64,000 nucleotides of DNA from Chitinophaga niabensis (GTDB taxonomy: Bacteria; Bacteroidota; Bacteroidia; Chitinophagales; Chitinophagaceae): the NCBI RefSeq assembly GCF_039545795.1, contig NZ_CP154260.1:1431001-1495000 (forward strand), written 5' to 3'. Numbering within the stretch: position 1 is the first letter of the stretch; each line of letters begins with the position of its first letter. The position numbers were made by a program, and so were the translations under genes. Under the pieces are notes generated by a model. That model was not told the DNA's origin. It did no database searches and saw nothing but the letters and a program-made list of their open reading frames with translations. This document shows positions 53,584 through 62,226 of this stretch, piece after piece.

Positions 53584-54464
53584 TTGTTGTACCGATAACA
53601 GATTATCCGCATTTCAGCTTTGCAGAATGCCTCCTGTTCTTAAACCGTTCACCACGTGAATGTTTACACCAGGTAAGGGAGCAAAGTGTATATAAACTAC
53701 TGGCGCCGGAAGGGAAGCCCGTGCTGCTGAAGATCAGTGAAGATCCTGCACAGCAGGCGCTGGTGGTAGAAGTATTACAGGGAGAAGTGAATGAAAGCAG
53801 CAGTGCTTACATCCGCGATTTCCTCAATAAATGGATGCACCTGGATGGCAACATGGATGAGTTTTATGCCTTCGCTGCAAAGGATGCATTACTTGCACCG
53901 CTGATCAGCGCATTCAAAGGCCTGCGCCTCATTGGTATTCCTGATCTCTTTGAAGCCATCACCTGGACCATCACCGGCCAGCAGATCAATCTTTCTTTTG
54001 CATATACGCTGAAACAAAGGCTGGTGCAAACTTTCGGATATACGCTGGATAGTTATTATCTCTATCCGCACCCTGCTGTAATAGCTTCCCTGCAGCCGGA
54101 AGACCTCACCGTGATGCAGTTCTCCCGTACCAAAGCAGAAGGCATTATCCGCGTAGCAAAGCTAATGGCAGCAGGTGAACTCACAGAAGAGATCCTGAAA
54201 CAAATGCCTTATGAACAGGCGCGTGAAACATTAGTATCTATTAAGGGGATAGGCAACTGGAGCGCCAATTATGTACTGATGAAATTCGCGCAACATCCGC
54301 AGGCATTACCTTTGGAAGATGCAGGTTTACATAATGCATTACGCCATCAGCTGAACTTAGCGGCAAAACCTGCTTTACCCGAAGTAAAAGCATTAACACA
54401 ACACTGGCAAAATCATGCGGCTTATGCAACCTTCTACTGCTGGCGCTCCCTCTATCATGGATGA
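53580..54464 (+). CDS. alkA: DNA-3-methyladenine glycosylase II (AlkA-like)
   Basis: This 294-residue protein has an N-terminal alpha/beta region (about 1-105) and a HhH-GPD domain. The domain shows ITWTITGQQINLSFAYTLKQ, the hairpin-helix LVSIKGIGNWSANYVLMKFA (about 218-237) and the catalytic Asp247 in LPLEDAGLHNAL. The enzyme removes alkylated bases such as 3-methyladenine to start base excision repair. It overlaps the DinB gene before it by 4 bp and the methyltransferase gene after it by 8 bp. Confidence 0.93.
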   Translation: MIVVPITDYPHFSFAECLLFLNRSPRECLHQVREQSVYKLLAPEGKPVLLKISEDPAQQALVVEVLQGEVNESSSAYIRDFLNKWMHLDGNMDEFYAFAAKDALLAPLISAFKGLRLIGIPDLFEAITWTITGQQINLSFAYTLKQRLVQTFGYTLDSYYLYPHPAVIASLQPEDLTVMQFSRTKAEGIIRVAKLMAAGELTEEILKQMPYEQARETLVSIKGIGNWSANYVLMKFAQHPQALPLEDAGLHNALRHQLNLAAKPALPEVKALTQHWQNHAAYATFYCWRSLYHG

Positions 54465-54933
54465 GCACCTGATCTATATGGATTCTCCCGTAGGCCTGCT
54501 GGCTATCCGCGGAACCGCGGAATATATCAGCGCCGTTTCGTTTATTGATGGAGAAAAGAAAGATGTTGCAACAGACAACCCGCCTGCATTACTGCTTACC
54601 TGTGTGCAGCAATTACAGGAGTATTTCAGGAAAGAAAGAGAAGTGTTTGAGCTGCCTGTAAAGCAGACTGGTACAGACTTTCAGCAAACAGTATGGCATT
54701 ACCTCACTACTATCCCTTACGGACATACCATCACTTACCTGGCACTCGCCAAACGCGTAGGAAATGTAAAAAGTATCAGAGCAGTTGGAACTACCAATGG
54801 TAAAAATCAGTTGGCCATTGTAGTGCCCTGCCACCGTGTAATAGGCAGCGGTGGTGTTCTAACCGGCTATGCTGGCGGATTAAGGCGGAAGCAGTGGTTG
54901 CTGGACCATGAACGCGGAGGTATGTTGTTCTGA
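54457..54933 (+). CDS. ogt: Methylated-DNA-protein-cysteine methyltransferase (Ogt/MGMT)
   Basis: The protein has 158 residues from the ATG at 54457, which overlaps the end of alkA by 8 bp; the earlier in-frame start has no family support. The active site IVVPCHRVIGSGG gives the alkyl-accepting Cys125, and the HTH with the arginine finger is KRVGNVKSIRAVGTTNGKN. The protein takes methyl groups from O6-methylguanine in a one-time reaction. It lacks an Ada regulatory domain. Together with AlkA it forms a compact alkylation-repair operon with DinB. Confidence 0.95.
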   Translation: MDEHLIYMDSPVGLLAIRGTAEYISAVSFIDGEKKDVATDNPPALLLTCVQQLQEYFRKEREVFELPVKQTGTDFQQTVWHYLTTIPYGHTITYLALAKRVGNVKSIRAVGTTNGKNQLAIVVPCHRVIGSGGVLTGYAGGLRRKQWLLDHERGGMLF

Positions 54934-54953
54934 TGACGAAACGCATTCGTCAT
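54933..54953 (+). terminator. Hairpin at the end of the ogt gene
   Basis: ATGACGAA (54933-54940) pairs perfectly with TTCGTCAT (54946-54953), and the left arm begins at the stop codon. Only an A/T-rich tail without a clean T run follows, so termination is uncertain. Confidence 0.45.
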
Positions 54954-55073
54954 GGATAATTATTCTTGATCAACCCATCTGATCTGGTCAAAATTCCCAA
55001 AACTGAATCTGTTTTATTTAGTGGAAATGTTGGAATTTTGTTGCGTCATTACAGACCTCCAAACCTAACTGAC

Positions 55074-56501
55074 ATGAATGCAACTTTCCGCCAGGACCTC
55101 GCAGAAATAAACGAACTCTTAACGCAAACGGCAGGGTATGCTTCTGATTTTTTACAGCAGATGAATGAGTTGCCCGTCAGTGGTATGCTGCCTGCATTCC
55201 CGGCGTCTTTACTTCCGGAGAAAGGTATCGGTACTGCAGCAGCATTGGAGCTGTTTGACAATAAGTATGGAGATCATCTGACAGGCAATGCAGGGCCGCG
55301 TTATTTCGGCTTTGTAACGGGTGGTGTTACGCCTGCAGCACTGGCAGGAGACTGGCTGGCGGGTACATTTGATATGAACCCCGGAGACAAAACAGCCGTT
55401 TCTTACAACATTGAATCAGAAACACTGAACCTGCTGAAACAATTATTCAATATACCGGAAGATTTCCTGGGATGTTTTGTGAGTGGTGCTACCATGTCCA
55501 ACTTCACAGCACTGGCCACTGCGCGGCAATGGCTGGGTATTCAGCAAGGGGTAGATGTAGGAGAGGAAGGAGCAGCAGCGTTAAAAGAGGTGACTATCCT
55601 CAGCGGAACACCACATTCCAGCATTGCCAAAGCACTCAGTATGCTGGGCCTTGGCCGCAATGCACTCGTAAAATTACCGGTATTGGCTGAACGCGAAGCA
55701 GTAGATGTGAATGCCCTGAAAGCGTGGATAGCAGCACATCCTGCACAGCCTTTCATTTACGTGGCCAACGCAGGTACCGTGAATACGGTAGACTTCGATG
55801 ATATCGCCGCCATCGTTGCTTTAAAGAAAGAACATCATTTCTGGTTACATATAGATGCGGCATTCGGTGGCTTTGCTGCTGTAAGCCCACGTTACAAACA
55901 CTTGTTGAAGGGCTGGGAAGGCGCGGACAGTATTACGATTGATGCCCACAAGTGGCTGAACGTACCATACGATTCCGCAATGGTTTTCACCCGGCATCCA
56001 TTGTTACAGTTATCCGTATTCCAGAATGCGGGCGCCGCTTATCTCGGCGACCCCGAAGCGAATTTTAATTACATTAATTATGCCCCGGAGAACTCACGAC
56101 GATTGCGCTCGCTTCCAGCGTGGTTCTCTTTGAAAGCATATGGGGCCGAAGGTTACAGAGATATGGTAGAAACCAATATCCGCCTCGCCCAGCAATTAGG
56201 AGAGCGACTCGCTAAGAGTGAGCGCTTTCACTTGCTGGCACCTGTGCGGTTGTGCGTTGTCTGCTTTACACTGAACCATTCGCAGCGAATGTTACAGGAA
56301 CATGTGAACCTCTTTCTGCAAAAACTTGTCAAGCGGGGCGTGGTGTATGTTACGCCAACCAATTACAAGGGAACACCTGCTATCAGGGCAGCTCTCGTGA
56401 ACTGGCGCACCACGGATCAGGATATCGACAAAGTTGTGGCAGAACTGGAAACTGTAGCCGCTGAAATAGCTGATTTATCTGCCATCGTAGATAATAATTG
56501 A
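55074..56501 (+). CDS. PLP-dependent group II decarboxylase (aromatic amino acid decarboxylase-like)
   Basis: The protein has 475 residues from the ATG at 55074; the reading frame extends upstream only via a TTG and without family features. The PLP lysine is Lys293 in TIDAHKWLNVPYD, preceded by the Asp of HIDAAFGGFAAV that contacts the pyridine nitrogen. The N-terminal block GPRYFGFVTGGVTPAALAGD and FVSGATMSNFTALATAR are typical for the pyridoxal-dependent decarboxylase family (tyrosine/aromatic amino acid/glutamate). The precise amino acid cannot be named. It stands alone, with a hairpin terminator behind it. Confidence 0.9.
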   Translation: MNATFRQDLAEINELLTQTAGYASDFLQQMNELPVSGMLPAFPASLLPEKGIGTAAALELFDNKYGDHLTGNAGPRYFGFVTGGVTPAALAGDWLAGTFDMNPGDKTAVSYNIESETLNLLKQLFNIPEDFLGCFVSGATMSNFTALATARQWLGIQQGVDVGEEGAAALKEVTILSGTPHSSIAKALSMLGLGRNALVKLPVLAEREAVDVNALKAWIAAHPAQPFIYVANAGTVNTVDFDDIAAIVALKKEHHFWLHIDAAFGGFAAVSPRYKHLLKGWEGADSITIDAHKWLNVPYDSAMVFTRHPLLQLSVFQNAGAAYLGDPEANFNYINYAPENSRRLRSLPAWFSLKAYGAEGYRDMVETNIRLAQQLGERLAKSERFHLLAPVRLCVVCFTLNHSQRMLQEHVNLFLQKLVKRGVVYVTPTNYKGTPAIRAALVNWRTTDQDIDKVVAELETVAAEIADLSAIVDNN

Positions 56502-56526
56502 TTTTAGAGGTTGATATTAGTAAGTG

Positions 56527-56552
56527 GCAATGGGTATCTACCCGTTGCAGTT
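56527..56552 (+). terminator. Hairpin terminator after the decarboxylase gene
   Basis: A 10-bp stem (56527-56536 with 56539-56548, one G-T pair) with a very short loop is followed by a short T-containing tail (agttta), 25 bp after the stop codon. Confidence 0.5.
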
Positions 56553-56585
56553 TATCATTAACCGTATCGAAAGCAAAGCTCCATC

Positions 56586-57497
56586 ATGAAGAAGTCAAAT
56601 ACAAGCGCCTACCTGGCGTTGATCATAGTTAGTTTTTTCTGGGGAACCACTTACCTGGCATCGCGCATTGGTGTACAGCACATGCATGGTATTATGCTGG
56701 CAGGCCTGCGGCAAACTGCGGCTGGTGTTATACTGGTTGGTTTCTTTATGTTAAGAGGATATAAGTTACCGGAACTGCCTATCCTCTCCAGGCTGTTTGT
56801 AATAGGGGTGCTGATGTTGTGCGGCAGTAACGGGCTCATGACCTGGGCCATGCAATACATTCCCAGCGGAATGGGCGCTATCATAGCCGCCACCGTTCCC
56901 ATATGGATCACCGTCTTCAGTTACTTCCTGGTACAAAAAACAAAGATCTCCGTTCAGCTGGTTTTAGGGATGGTGATAGGTATGATCGGCATCGGTGGTA
57001 TCTTTTACGATCATCTCAAAGAACTGATGAACCCGGAATACCGTTTAGGCGTGATCCTCATTGTAGTGGCCTGTGTATTCTGGGCACTGGGTTCCGTGCT
57101 CACGGCCAAATGGGCGCTGGGAGTGAATTACCTGTATGGCGCAGGGTTCCAGATGTTATTCAGCGGATTGGTGATGTTGCTGATAGCTGTAGTTACAGGG
57201 CAGCATCTGCAATCTTCCAGTTTCACAGGTGAGCTATGGGGAAGTTTATTATACCTCATTTTTATAGGATCTTTATTAGGGTATTCCGCTTACGTTTTTG
57301 CACTTAACAATCTGCCGCCTTCACTTGTTTCCATTTATGCGTACGTGAACCCCATTGTGGCGGTGGTACTGGGCTGGCTCATCCTGAGTGAAAAGCTCAA
57401 CTGGATGATCGGTGCATCCTGCCTGGTTACCCTGTTAGGTGTATATCTCGTGAACAATGCCTTTAACAAGAACAAAAGTTATGAACGAAGCAAATGA
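56586..57497 (+). CDS. EamA/DMT-family transporter
   Basis: This 303-residue protein has ten hydrophobic segments in two EamA repeats. The first repeat starts ALIIVSFFWGTTYLASRIG and the second LIVVACVFWALGSVLTAKW. The repeat ends ATVPIWITVFSYFL and VNPIVAVVLGWLILSEKL carry the usual Pro and Glu. Relatives export amino acids or metabolites. The last 17 bp overlap the start of the GNAT-DinB gene, so the following genes are probably co-translated. Confidence 0.9.
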   Translation: MKKSNTSAYLALIIVSFFWGTTYLASRIGVQHMHGIMLAGLRQTAAGVILVGFFMLRGYKLPELPILSRLFVIGVLMLCGSNGLMTWAMQYIPSGMGAIIAATVPIWITVFSYFLVQKTKISVQLVLGMVIGMIGIGGIFYDHLKELMNPEYRLGVILIVVACVFWALGSVLTAKWALGVNYLYGAGFQMLFSGLVMLLIAVVTGQHLQSSSFTGELWGSLLYLIFIGSLLGYSAYVFALNNLPPSLVSIYAYVNPIVAVVLGWLILSEKLNWMIGASCLVTLLGVYLVNNAFNKNKSYERSK

Positions 57498-58416
57498 CAT
57501 CCGCATCTTATCCTGGCATCCTGCCTATCAGAAAGATTTTGAGCAGCTGAACAGTGCCTGGATCAAAAAGGATTACACATTAGAGCCGATAGACATTGCC
57601 GTGCTGGGCAATCCGGAGGAACATATCATCAACCATGGCGGAGATATCATCTTTGTAGCGGTGGATGATAAAATAGCCGGTACCGTTGCATATAAGCAAT
57701 TGAATGAAGATACAGTAGAGATGACGAAGATGGCCGTGGATGAAAGCTTCCAGGGCCGTAAACTGGGCTGGCTGCTGGGCTGCACTTTATTACTGCGTGC
57801 TGCGGAAGCCGGTTTCAGCCGCATGGTATTATATTCCAACACCAAACAGGCCACTGCTATCAATATGTACCGCAAGCTGGGATTTGAAGAAGTGGAGCTG
57901 GAGAAAGGCGGTTATGAAAGATGTAATATCAAAATGGCCATCGCGTTAGAAAAGCCGCCGCTGGGAGACCTGAGCAAAAAACTCTGGGAAGTGGTGGAAG
58001 CTACCACCGAAAAACTTCTTCGCTTTTCAGAAGAAGAAGCCAGCGAAAAAAGGCTGCCTTCCAAATGGAGCAAAAAAGAAATACTCGGTCACCTTATAGA
58101 TTCTGCCGTGAATAACTATACCCGCTTTGTGAGAGCGCAGCATGCGGAGTACGTGGAACTGCCGGGTTATAACCAGGATTTCTGGGTAGAGGTACGGGCT
58201 TATCAGCGAACAGACTGGAAAGAGATCATCAACATCTGGCGCATACAGAACCTGCACATTGTACGCATCCTGCCACTCATACCGGCCAGGGCTTTGCAGC
58301 ACATCTGTGTGATAGGGCCTAATGCCCCTGTGTCCTTACAATACATTGCAGAAGATTACCTGCGTCACCTGAACCATCACCTGGCTCAAATATTTCCTGT
58401 ACATGCAAATTACTAA
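57481..58416 (+). CDS. GNAT acetyltransferase fused to a DinB-like domain
   Basis: The protein has 311 residues from the ATG at 57481, inside the end of the transporter gene. Residues about 1-155 are a GNAT domain with MTKMAVDESFQGRKLGWLLG as acetyl-CoA motif A and AINMYRKLGFEEVE at its end. Residues about 165-311 are a DinB/YfiT-type helix bundle (EATTEKLLRFSEEEASEKR, KEILGHLIDSAVNNYTRFVR, YLRHLNHHLAQIF) with the three metal-binding His regions. The fusion joins an acyl-transfer and a thiol-transfer-like module. The next gene, a second GNAT, starts 14 bp before its stop. Confidence 0.88.
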   Translation: MNEANDIRILSWHPAYQKDFEQLNSAWIKKDYTLEPIDIAVLGNPEEHIINHGGDIIFVAVDDKIAGTVAYKQLNEDTVEMTKMAVDESFQGRKLGWLLGCTLLLRAAEAGFSRMVLYSNTKQATAINMYRKLGFEEVELEKGGYERCNIKMAIALEKPPLGDLSKKLWEVVEATTEKLLRFSEEEASEKRLPSKWSKKEILGHLIDSAVNNYTRFVRAQHAEYVELPGYNQDFWVEVRAYQRTDWKEIINIWRIQNLHIVRILPLIPARALQHICVIGPNAPVSLQYIAEDYLRHLNHHLAQIFPVHANY

Positions 58417-58843
58417 AGCAACTGCCGCCCATCTGCCCCGGCTGGCAGAACTGTTTGATGCTTACCGCCAGCATTATGAGCAGGCCTCAGACCTGCAGGG
58501 CGCAAAAGCTTATCTCAAAGAAAGACTGGAGAAAGGGGAAAGCGAAATATTTGTGGCCCTCTATAACGATGAAGTAGTAGGCTTCACCCAATTATACCCT
58601 GTATTTTCTTCCATTGGTATGAAAAAAGCCTGGATCCTGAACGATCTCTTTGTAGACCCTGCGCACAGAAGGATAGGCGCGGCACGCGGACTGATCGCCG
58701 CATCCAGGGCATTGGGAGAGCTGACCAACGCAAGGTACATTATGCTGCAAACGCATACGGACAATATCACTGCACAGGCCCTGTACGAGGATACCGGCTT
58801 TAAGCGGGACGATGAATTCTACTATTATTACCTCTCCATTTAA
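58403..58843 (+). CDS. GNAT-family N-acetyltransferase
   Basis: This 146-residue single GNAT domain has motif A as LNDLFVDPAHRRIGAARGLI (about 78-97) and the C-terminal TDNITAQALYEDTGFKRDDE. It overlaps the GNAT-DinB gene by 14 bp and is followed by a strong terminator, ending the three-gene unit that starts with the DMT transporter. The substrate is unknown; diamine or amino acid acetylation is possible. Confidence 0.92.
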   Translation: MQITKATAAHLPRLAELFDAYRQHYEQASDLQGAKAYLKERLEKGESEIFVALYNDEVVGFTQLYPVFSSIGMKKAWILNDLFVDPAHRRIGAARGLIAASRALGELTNARYIMLQTHTDNITAQALYEDTGFKRDDEFYYYYLSI

Positions 58844-58861
58844 CCATATATAGACCCGTAT

Positions 58862-58898
58862 AAGTGAGAACACCTCGTTGTGTTCTCACTTTTTTTTA
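58862..58898 (+). terminator. Strong terminator after the GNAT gene
   Basis: A perfect 12-bp stem (58862-58873 with 58880-58891), loop ctcgtt, and eight T residues follow the stop codon by 18 bp. Confidence 0.93.
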
Positions 58899-58912
58899 TG
58901 CATATTTGTGCG

Positions 58913-59470
58913 ATGAACATACAACAGAATCCCTGGCAGATCCTCGATTCCGCCGTTCCCTATGAGAACAAATGGATCCGTGTGACCGAACACCAGGTGC
59001 TGAACCCCTCCGGTGGGGCCGGCATTTACGGGGTGGTACATTTCAAGAACCTGGCCATTGGCGTGGTAGCGCTGGATACAGATCAGCAGCTTTACCTGGT
59101 AGGGCAGTACCGTTTTCCGCTGGAGGCTTTCAGCTGGGAAATACCCGAAGGTGGTTGCCCCCTGGGAACAGATCCCCTGGCAACTGCCAAAAGGGAACTG
59201 CTGGAAGAAACCGGGCTGGTAGCGCAGGACTGGACCATGCTCATCCAGATGCATCTATCCAATTCCGTGAGTGACGAGTTCGGCATTGTATACCTGGCAC
59301 AGGGATTAGAGCAGTTTGAAGCCCAGCCGGAGGAAACGGAACAGCTGCTGGTACAGAAAGTACACTTCGAAAAAGCGTACCAGATGGTGAAAAACCATGA
59401 GATAACAGATTCCCTCTCTATTGCCGCTATCCAAAAGATTAAGCTCATGATGCTGGAAGGTGAGCTTTGA
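58913..59470 (+). CDS. Nudix hydrolase, ADP-ribose-pyrophosphatase-like
   Basis: The protein has 185 residues from the ATG at 58913; the in-frame upstream start lies in the terminator. The Nudix box is seen as LATAKRELLEETGLV with both metal-binding Glu residues, preceded by the typical FSWEIPEGG. The first Glu of the consensus box is Thr here (GTDPLATAKRE), a deviation often tolerated. The family cleaves nucleoside diphosphates linked to another group, here probably ADP-ribose. A -7-like box (CATATTTG) ends 4 nt before the ATG. Confidence 0.9.
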   Translation: MNIQQNPWQILDSAVPYENKWIRVTEHQVLNPSGGAGIYGVVHFKNLAIGVVALDTDQQLYLVGQYRFPLEAFSWEIPEGGCPLGTDPLATAKRELLEETGLVAQDWTMLIQMHLSNSVSDEFGIVYLAQGLEQFEAQPEETEQLLVQKVHFEKAYQMVKNHEITDSLSIAAIQKIKLMMLEGEL

Positions 59471-59475
59471 TGCTT

Positions 59476-59483
59476 TATCTTTG
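59476..59483 (+). promoter_or_regulatory. -7 promoter box of rlmB
   Basis: TATCTTTG is a perfect TAnnTTTG box, placed in the 18-bp gap after the Nudix gene and ending 5 nt before the ATG at 59489. This predicts a leaderless rlmB message in addition to any read-through from upstream. Confidence 0.5.
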
Positions 59484-59488
59484 CCGCG

Positions 59489-60268
59489 ATGAACAATCGA
59501 TTTAAGCCATCGCCTCCCAAGCCGAAACAATCTTCGCTGATCATAGGCCGCCAGCCATTGCTGGAAGCCATGAAGGCCGGGAAGCCCATTGAACGCATAT
59601 TTTTACTGAAATCCGCAACGGGAGACATTATTCCCCAGATCCGCCAGCTGGCTGCCTCACTGAAAGTGCCCATCAACACTGTACCGATGGAGAAACTGAA
59701 CGGTTTAACACAGGCCAACCACCAGGGCGTGATAGCAGTAACGGCTAAAGTAGCCTACCTGGACCTCCAGGACGTTATTTCTCATGTAGTAGAAAAAGGA
59801 GAAACACCCTTGTTCCTGATCCTGGACGGGATCACGGATGTGCGGAATATAGGCGCCATTGCCCGCAGCGCCGTTTGTTGCGGCGCCCATGGCATTATTA
59901 TACCAGACAGGGGCATTGCTGCCCTGAATGAAGAAGCCCTTAAATCTTCCGCCGGTGCCCTGGAAAGGATCTCCGTTTGCCGGGTGGACAGTCTGCTGAA
60001 GGCCATAGACACCCTGCACCTCAACGGTATTAAGGTGATGGCCAGTGAAATGGAATCCAAAACAGCCTTATTTGACCTGCCCTGGCAGGAGCCGATAGCG
60101 GTGATCATGGGGTCTGAGGACAAAGGGGTGTACCCCGCTTTGCTCAAAGCATCGGACCAGCAGTTCTATATTCCCATGCAGAATGATTTTGAGTCGTTTA
60201 ACGTATCGGTAGCGGCAGGGATCATCCTGTTCGAAGCCATGCGTCACCGTATGGCCGTAAAGGGTTAA
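59489..60268 (+). CDS. rlmB: 23S rRNA (guanosine-2'-O-)-methyltransferase RlmB
   Basis: This 259-residue SPOUT/TrmH-family enzyme has an N-terminal L30e-like substrate domain (about 15-90, SLIIGRQPLLEAMKAGKPIE) and a knotted SAM-binding domain. The domain has motif 1 LILDGITDVRNIGAIARSAV, motif 2 VIMGSEDKGVYPALLKASDQ and motif 3 IPMQNDFESFNVSVAAGIIL. It methylates G2251 (E. coli number) in 23S rRNA. Members of the TrmH family with other RNA targets look similar, so the exact site is by homology. Confidence 0.92.
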   Translation: MNNRFKPSPPKPKQSSLIIGRQPLLEAMKAGKPIERIFLLKSATGDIIPQIRQLAASLKVPINTVPMEKLNGLTQANHQGVIAVTAKVAYLDLQDVISHVVEKGETPLFLILDGITDVRNIGAIARSAVCCGAHGIIIPDRGIAALNEEALKSSAGALERISVCRVDSLLKAIDTLHLNGIKVMASEMESKTALFDLPWQEPIAVIMGSEDKGVYPALLKASDQQFYIPMQNDFESFNVSVAAGIILFEAMRHRMAVKG

Positions 60269-60292
60269 TTTGCCGATAAAATAGCAACGGAT

Positions 60293-61141
60293 ATGATCAA
60301 ATTCATTGAATGTCCGCGGGACGCCATGCAAGGGTGGCCGCAGCAGATACCAACAGAAGAAAAGATCAGTTACCTGAACAGCTTGCTGGAAGTAGGATTT
60401 GATACCCTGGACTTCGGCAGCTTTGTGTCTGCTAAAGCCATTCCGCAGATGGCGGATACCGCCGCTGTGCTCAAAGGCATTCTTCCTTCATCCAAAACCA
60501 AATTACTGGCCATTGTGGCCAATGTGCGGGGAGCGGAAGATGCCGTATCTCACGAGGCGGTGAACTTCCTCGGTTTTCCCTTTTCCATTTCAGAAACCTT
60601 CCAGCTCCGCAATACCAATAAAACCATCGCGGAATCCATGGAGGAAGTGCAGACCATCCAGGAGCTTTGCGTGAAGAACAGCAAACAACTGGTGATCTAT
60701 ATCTCCATGGGCTTCGGTAATCCATATGGCGATCCGTATGATACAGATGTGGTACTGCACTGGGCCAATGCTTTCGCAGAACTGAACATTCCCATCATTT
60801 CCCTGGCAGATACAGTAGGCGTAGCCAACCCGGAGAATATTTCCAAACTCTTCTCGCATCTGATCCCTGCTTACCCGGAGATTGAATTCGGCGCACATTT
60901 TCATTCCACCCCGCAGGCCTGGGAAGAAAAGATCGCCGCCGCCTACGACAACGGCTGCCGCCGGTTCGACAGTGCATTGCGCGGAATAGGAGGCTGCCCC
61001 ATGGCGCAGGACGACCTGGTAGGCAACATTGCCACAGAAAACCTCGCTGCCTTTTGCCAGAAGCGGAACATCCCTCTTCCTTTCAGCATAGAAAAGCTCA
61101 TGCAGGCAGGCGCATTGGCGGATCAGGTGTTCCGGCATTAA
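60293..61141 (+). CDS. Hydroxymethylglutaryl-CoA lyase-like enzyme
   Basis: This 282-residue TIM-barrel protein of the HMGL-like family shows IECPRDAMQGWPQQIPTEEK at the N-terminus (with the catalytic Arg), VGFDTLDFGSFVSAKAIPQM, the metal-binding AHFHSTPQAWEEK and the family signature GIGGCPMAQDDLVGN with the reactive Cys. The enzyme splits HMG-CoA into acetyl-CoA and acetoacetate, the last step of leucine degradation. It lies 24 bp after rlmB. Confidence 0.92.
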   Translation: MIKFIECPRDAMQGWPQQIPTEEKISYLNSLLEVGFDTLDFGSFVSAKAIPQMADTAAVLKGILPSSKTKLLAIVANVRGAEDAVSHEAVNFLGFPFSISETFQLRNTNKTIAESMEEVQTIQELCVKNSKQLVIYISMGFGNPYGDPYDTDVVLHWANAFAELNIPIISLADTVGVANPENISKLFSHLIPAYPEIEFGAHFHSTPQAWEEKIAAAYDNGCRRFDSALRGIGGCPMAQDDLVGNIATENLAAFCQKRNIPLPFSIEKLMQAGALADQVFRH

Positions 61142-61197
61142 AAAGAAAGGATTGAAATACCAGCATGAACCTGGTTTTCCGCATTAACTGAAATCGA

Positions 61198-61205
61198 TAC
61201 TTTTG
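61198..61205 (+). promoter_or_regulatory. -7 promoter box of the GSCFA gene
   Basis: TACTTTTG is a perfect TAnnTTTG box ending 4 nt before the ATG at 61210. A TTTT at 61175-61178, 19 bp upstream, could serve as the -33 element. A leaderless message is expected. Confidence 0.6.
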
Positions 61206-61209
61206 CAGC

Positions 61210-62190
61210 ATGAACTTCCGCTTAACCTTTCCGGTGGCTCCCATAGAACCATCTCTTCAATATACTGACAAACTGCTGCTCACAGGTTCCTGTTTTGCAG
61301 AAGAGATCGGCGCACGCCTGCGGCAGAACAAGTTTAACGTCAACATCAATCCCAATGGCATTCTCTTTAATCCGCTGAGCATTGCACAAAGCATGCAGTA
61401 CTACCTGGATGAAAAGGAATATACCGAACAGGATCTGTTCCTGCATGAAGACCTCTGGCACAGCTGGGACCATCATTCCCGTTTTTCAGATGCCTCCAAA
61501 GAAACAGTACTTAACGCCATCAACGATTCACAAGCCGCCGCAGCCAAACGTTTAAAAGAGGCTGACTGGCTGATCATTACTTTAGGCAGCGCACACGCCT
61601 ATGCACTTAAAGAGAACAACCGCATTGTTGCCAATTGCCATAAAGTACCCGATCAGGCTTTCTACAAACGTTTATTAACGGCCAACGAGATCATTGCTGC
61701 ATTGGATAACATGATGCACCGCCTGTTCTTCCAGAACCGGAAAGTGAATATCCTTTTCACCGTGAGCCCGGTGAGATACATAAGGGATGGTGTGGTAGAG
61801 AATAACCTGAGCAAGGCTATCCTGTTACAGGCTGTACATCACCTGGTGAATAAATTCAACCGTCTTTTTTATTTCCCTGCGTATGAACTGGTGATAGACG
61901 ATCTCCGCGATTACCGTTTTTACAAGGAAGACCTTGTACACCCCAATGAACTGGCTGTCAATTACGTTTGGGATAACTTTGCCAACAACTGTATCAGTCC
62001 GGAAGGGCAGAAGATCCTGCAACAGGTAATGGAAATAACAAGGGCAAGGCATCACCGTCCTTTTAACCCGCAAACGCCGCAGCATCAGCAGTTCTTACAA
62101 ACTTATGTGAAGAAAACAAAGGCCCTGGTGGCAGCACATCCTTTTTTAGAAATGGGAGAGGAGCTGGGGTATTTTGAAGGGAAAGTATAG
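61210..62190 (+). CDS. GSCFA-domain protein
   Basis: This 326-residue protein carries the family-naming motif GSCFAEEIG (26-34), followed by NPNGILFNPLSIAQSMQYYL, LIITLGSAHAYAL and ILFTVSPVRYIRDGVVENNL. Near the end LVHPNELAVNYVWDNFAN supplies the Asp/His pair seen in SGNH-type esterases, with Ser27 or Cys28 region as the possible nucleophile site. Proteins with this domain are widespread in Bacteroidota and uncharacterised. No signal peptide is seen. Confidence 0.88.
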   Translation: MNFRLTFPVAPIEPSLQYTDKLLLTGSCFAEEIGARLRQNKFNVNINPNGILFNPLSIAQSMQYYLDEKEYTEQDLFLHEDLWHSWDHHSRFSDASKETVLNAINDSQAAAAKRLKEADWLIITLGSAHAYALKENNRIVANCHKVPDQAFYKRLLTANEIIAALDNMMHRLFFQNRKVNILFTVSPVRYIRDGVVENNLSKAILLQAVHHLVNKFNRLFYFPAYELVIDDLRDYRFYKEDLVHPNELAVNYVWDNFANNCISPEGQKILQQVMEITRARHHRPFNPQTPQHQQFLQTYVKKTKALVAAHPFLEMGEELGYFEGKV

Positions 62191-62218
62191 CTGGCATGCC
62201 CTCCGGCACGCCAGCTAT
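62187..62218. terminator. Bidirectional hairpin between convergent genes
   Basis: A 9-bp stem (62187-62195 with 62210-62218) is extended by four inner pairs after a single mismatch. It lies between the convergent GSCFA and MHS transporter genes. There is no T run on either side, so termination may depend on the hairpin only. Confidence 0.6.
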
Positions 62219-62226
62219 GATTATGT

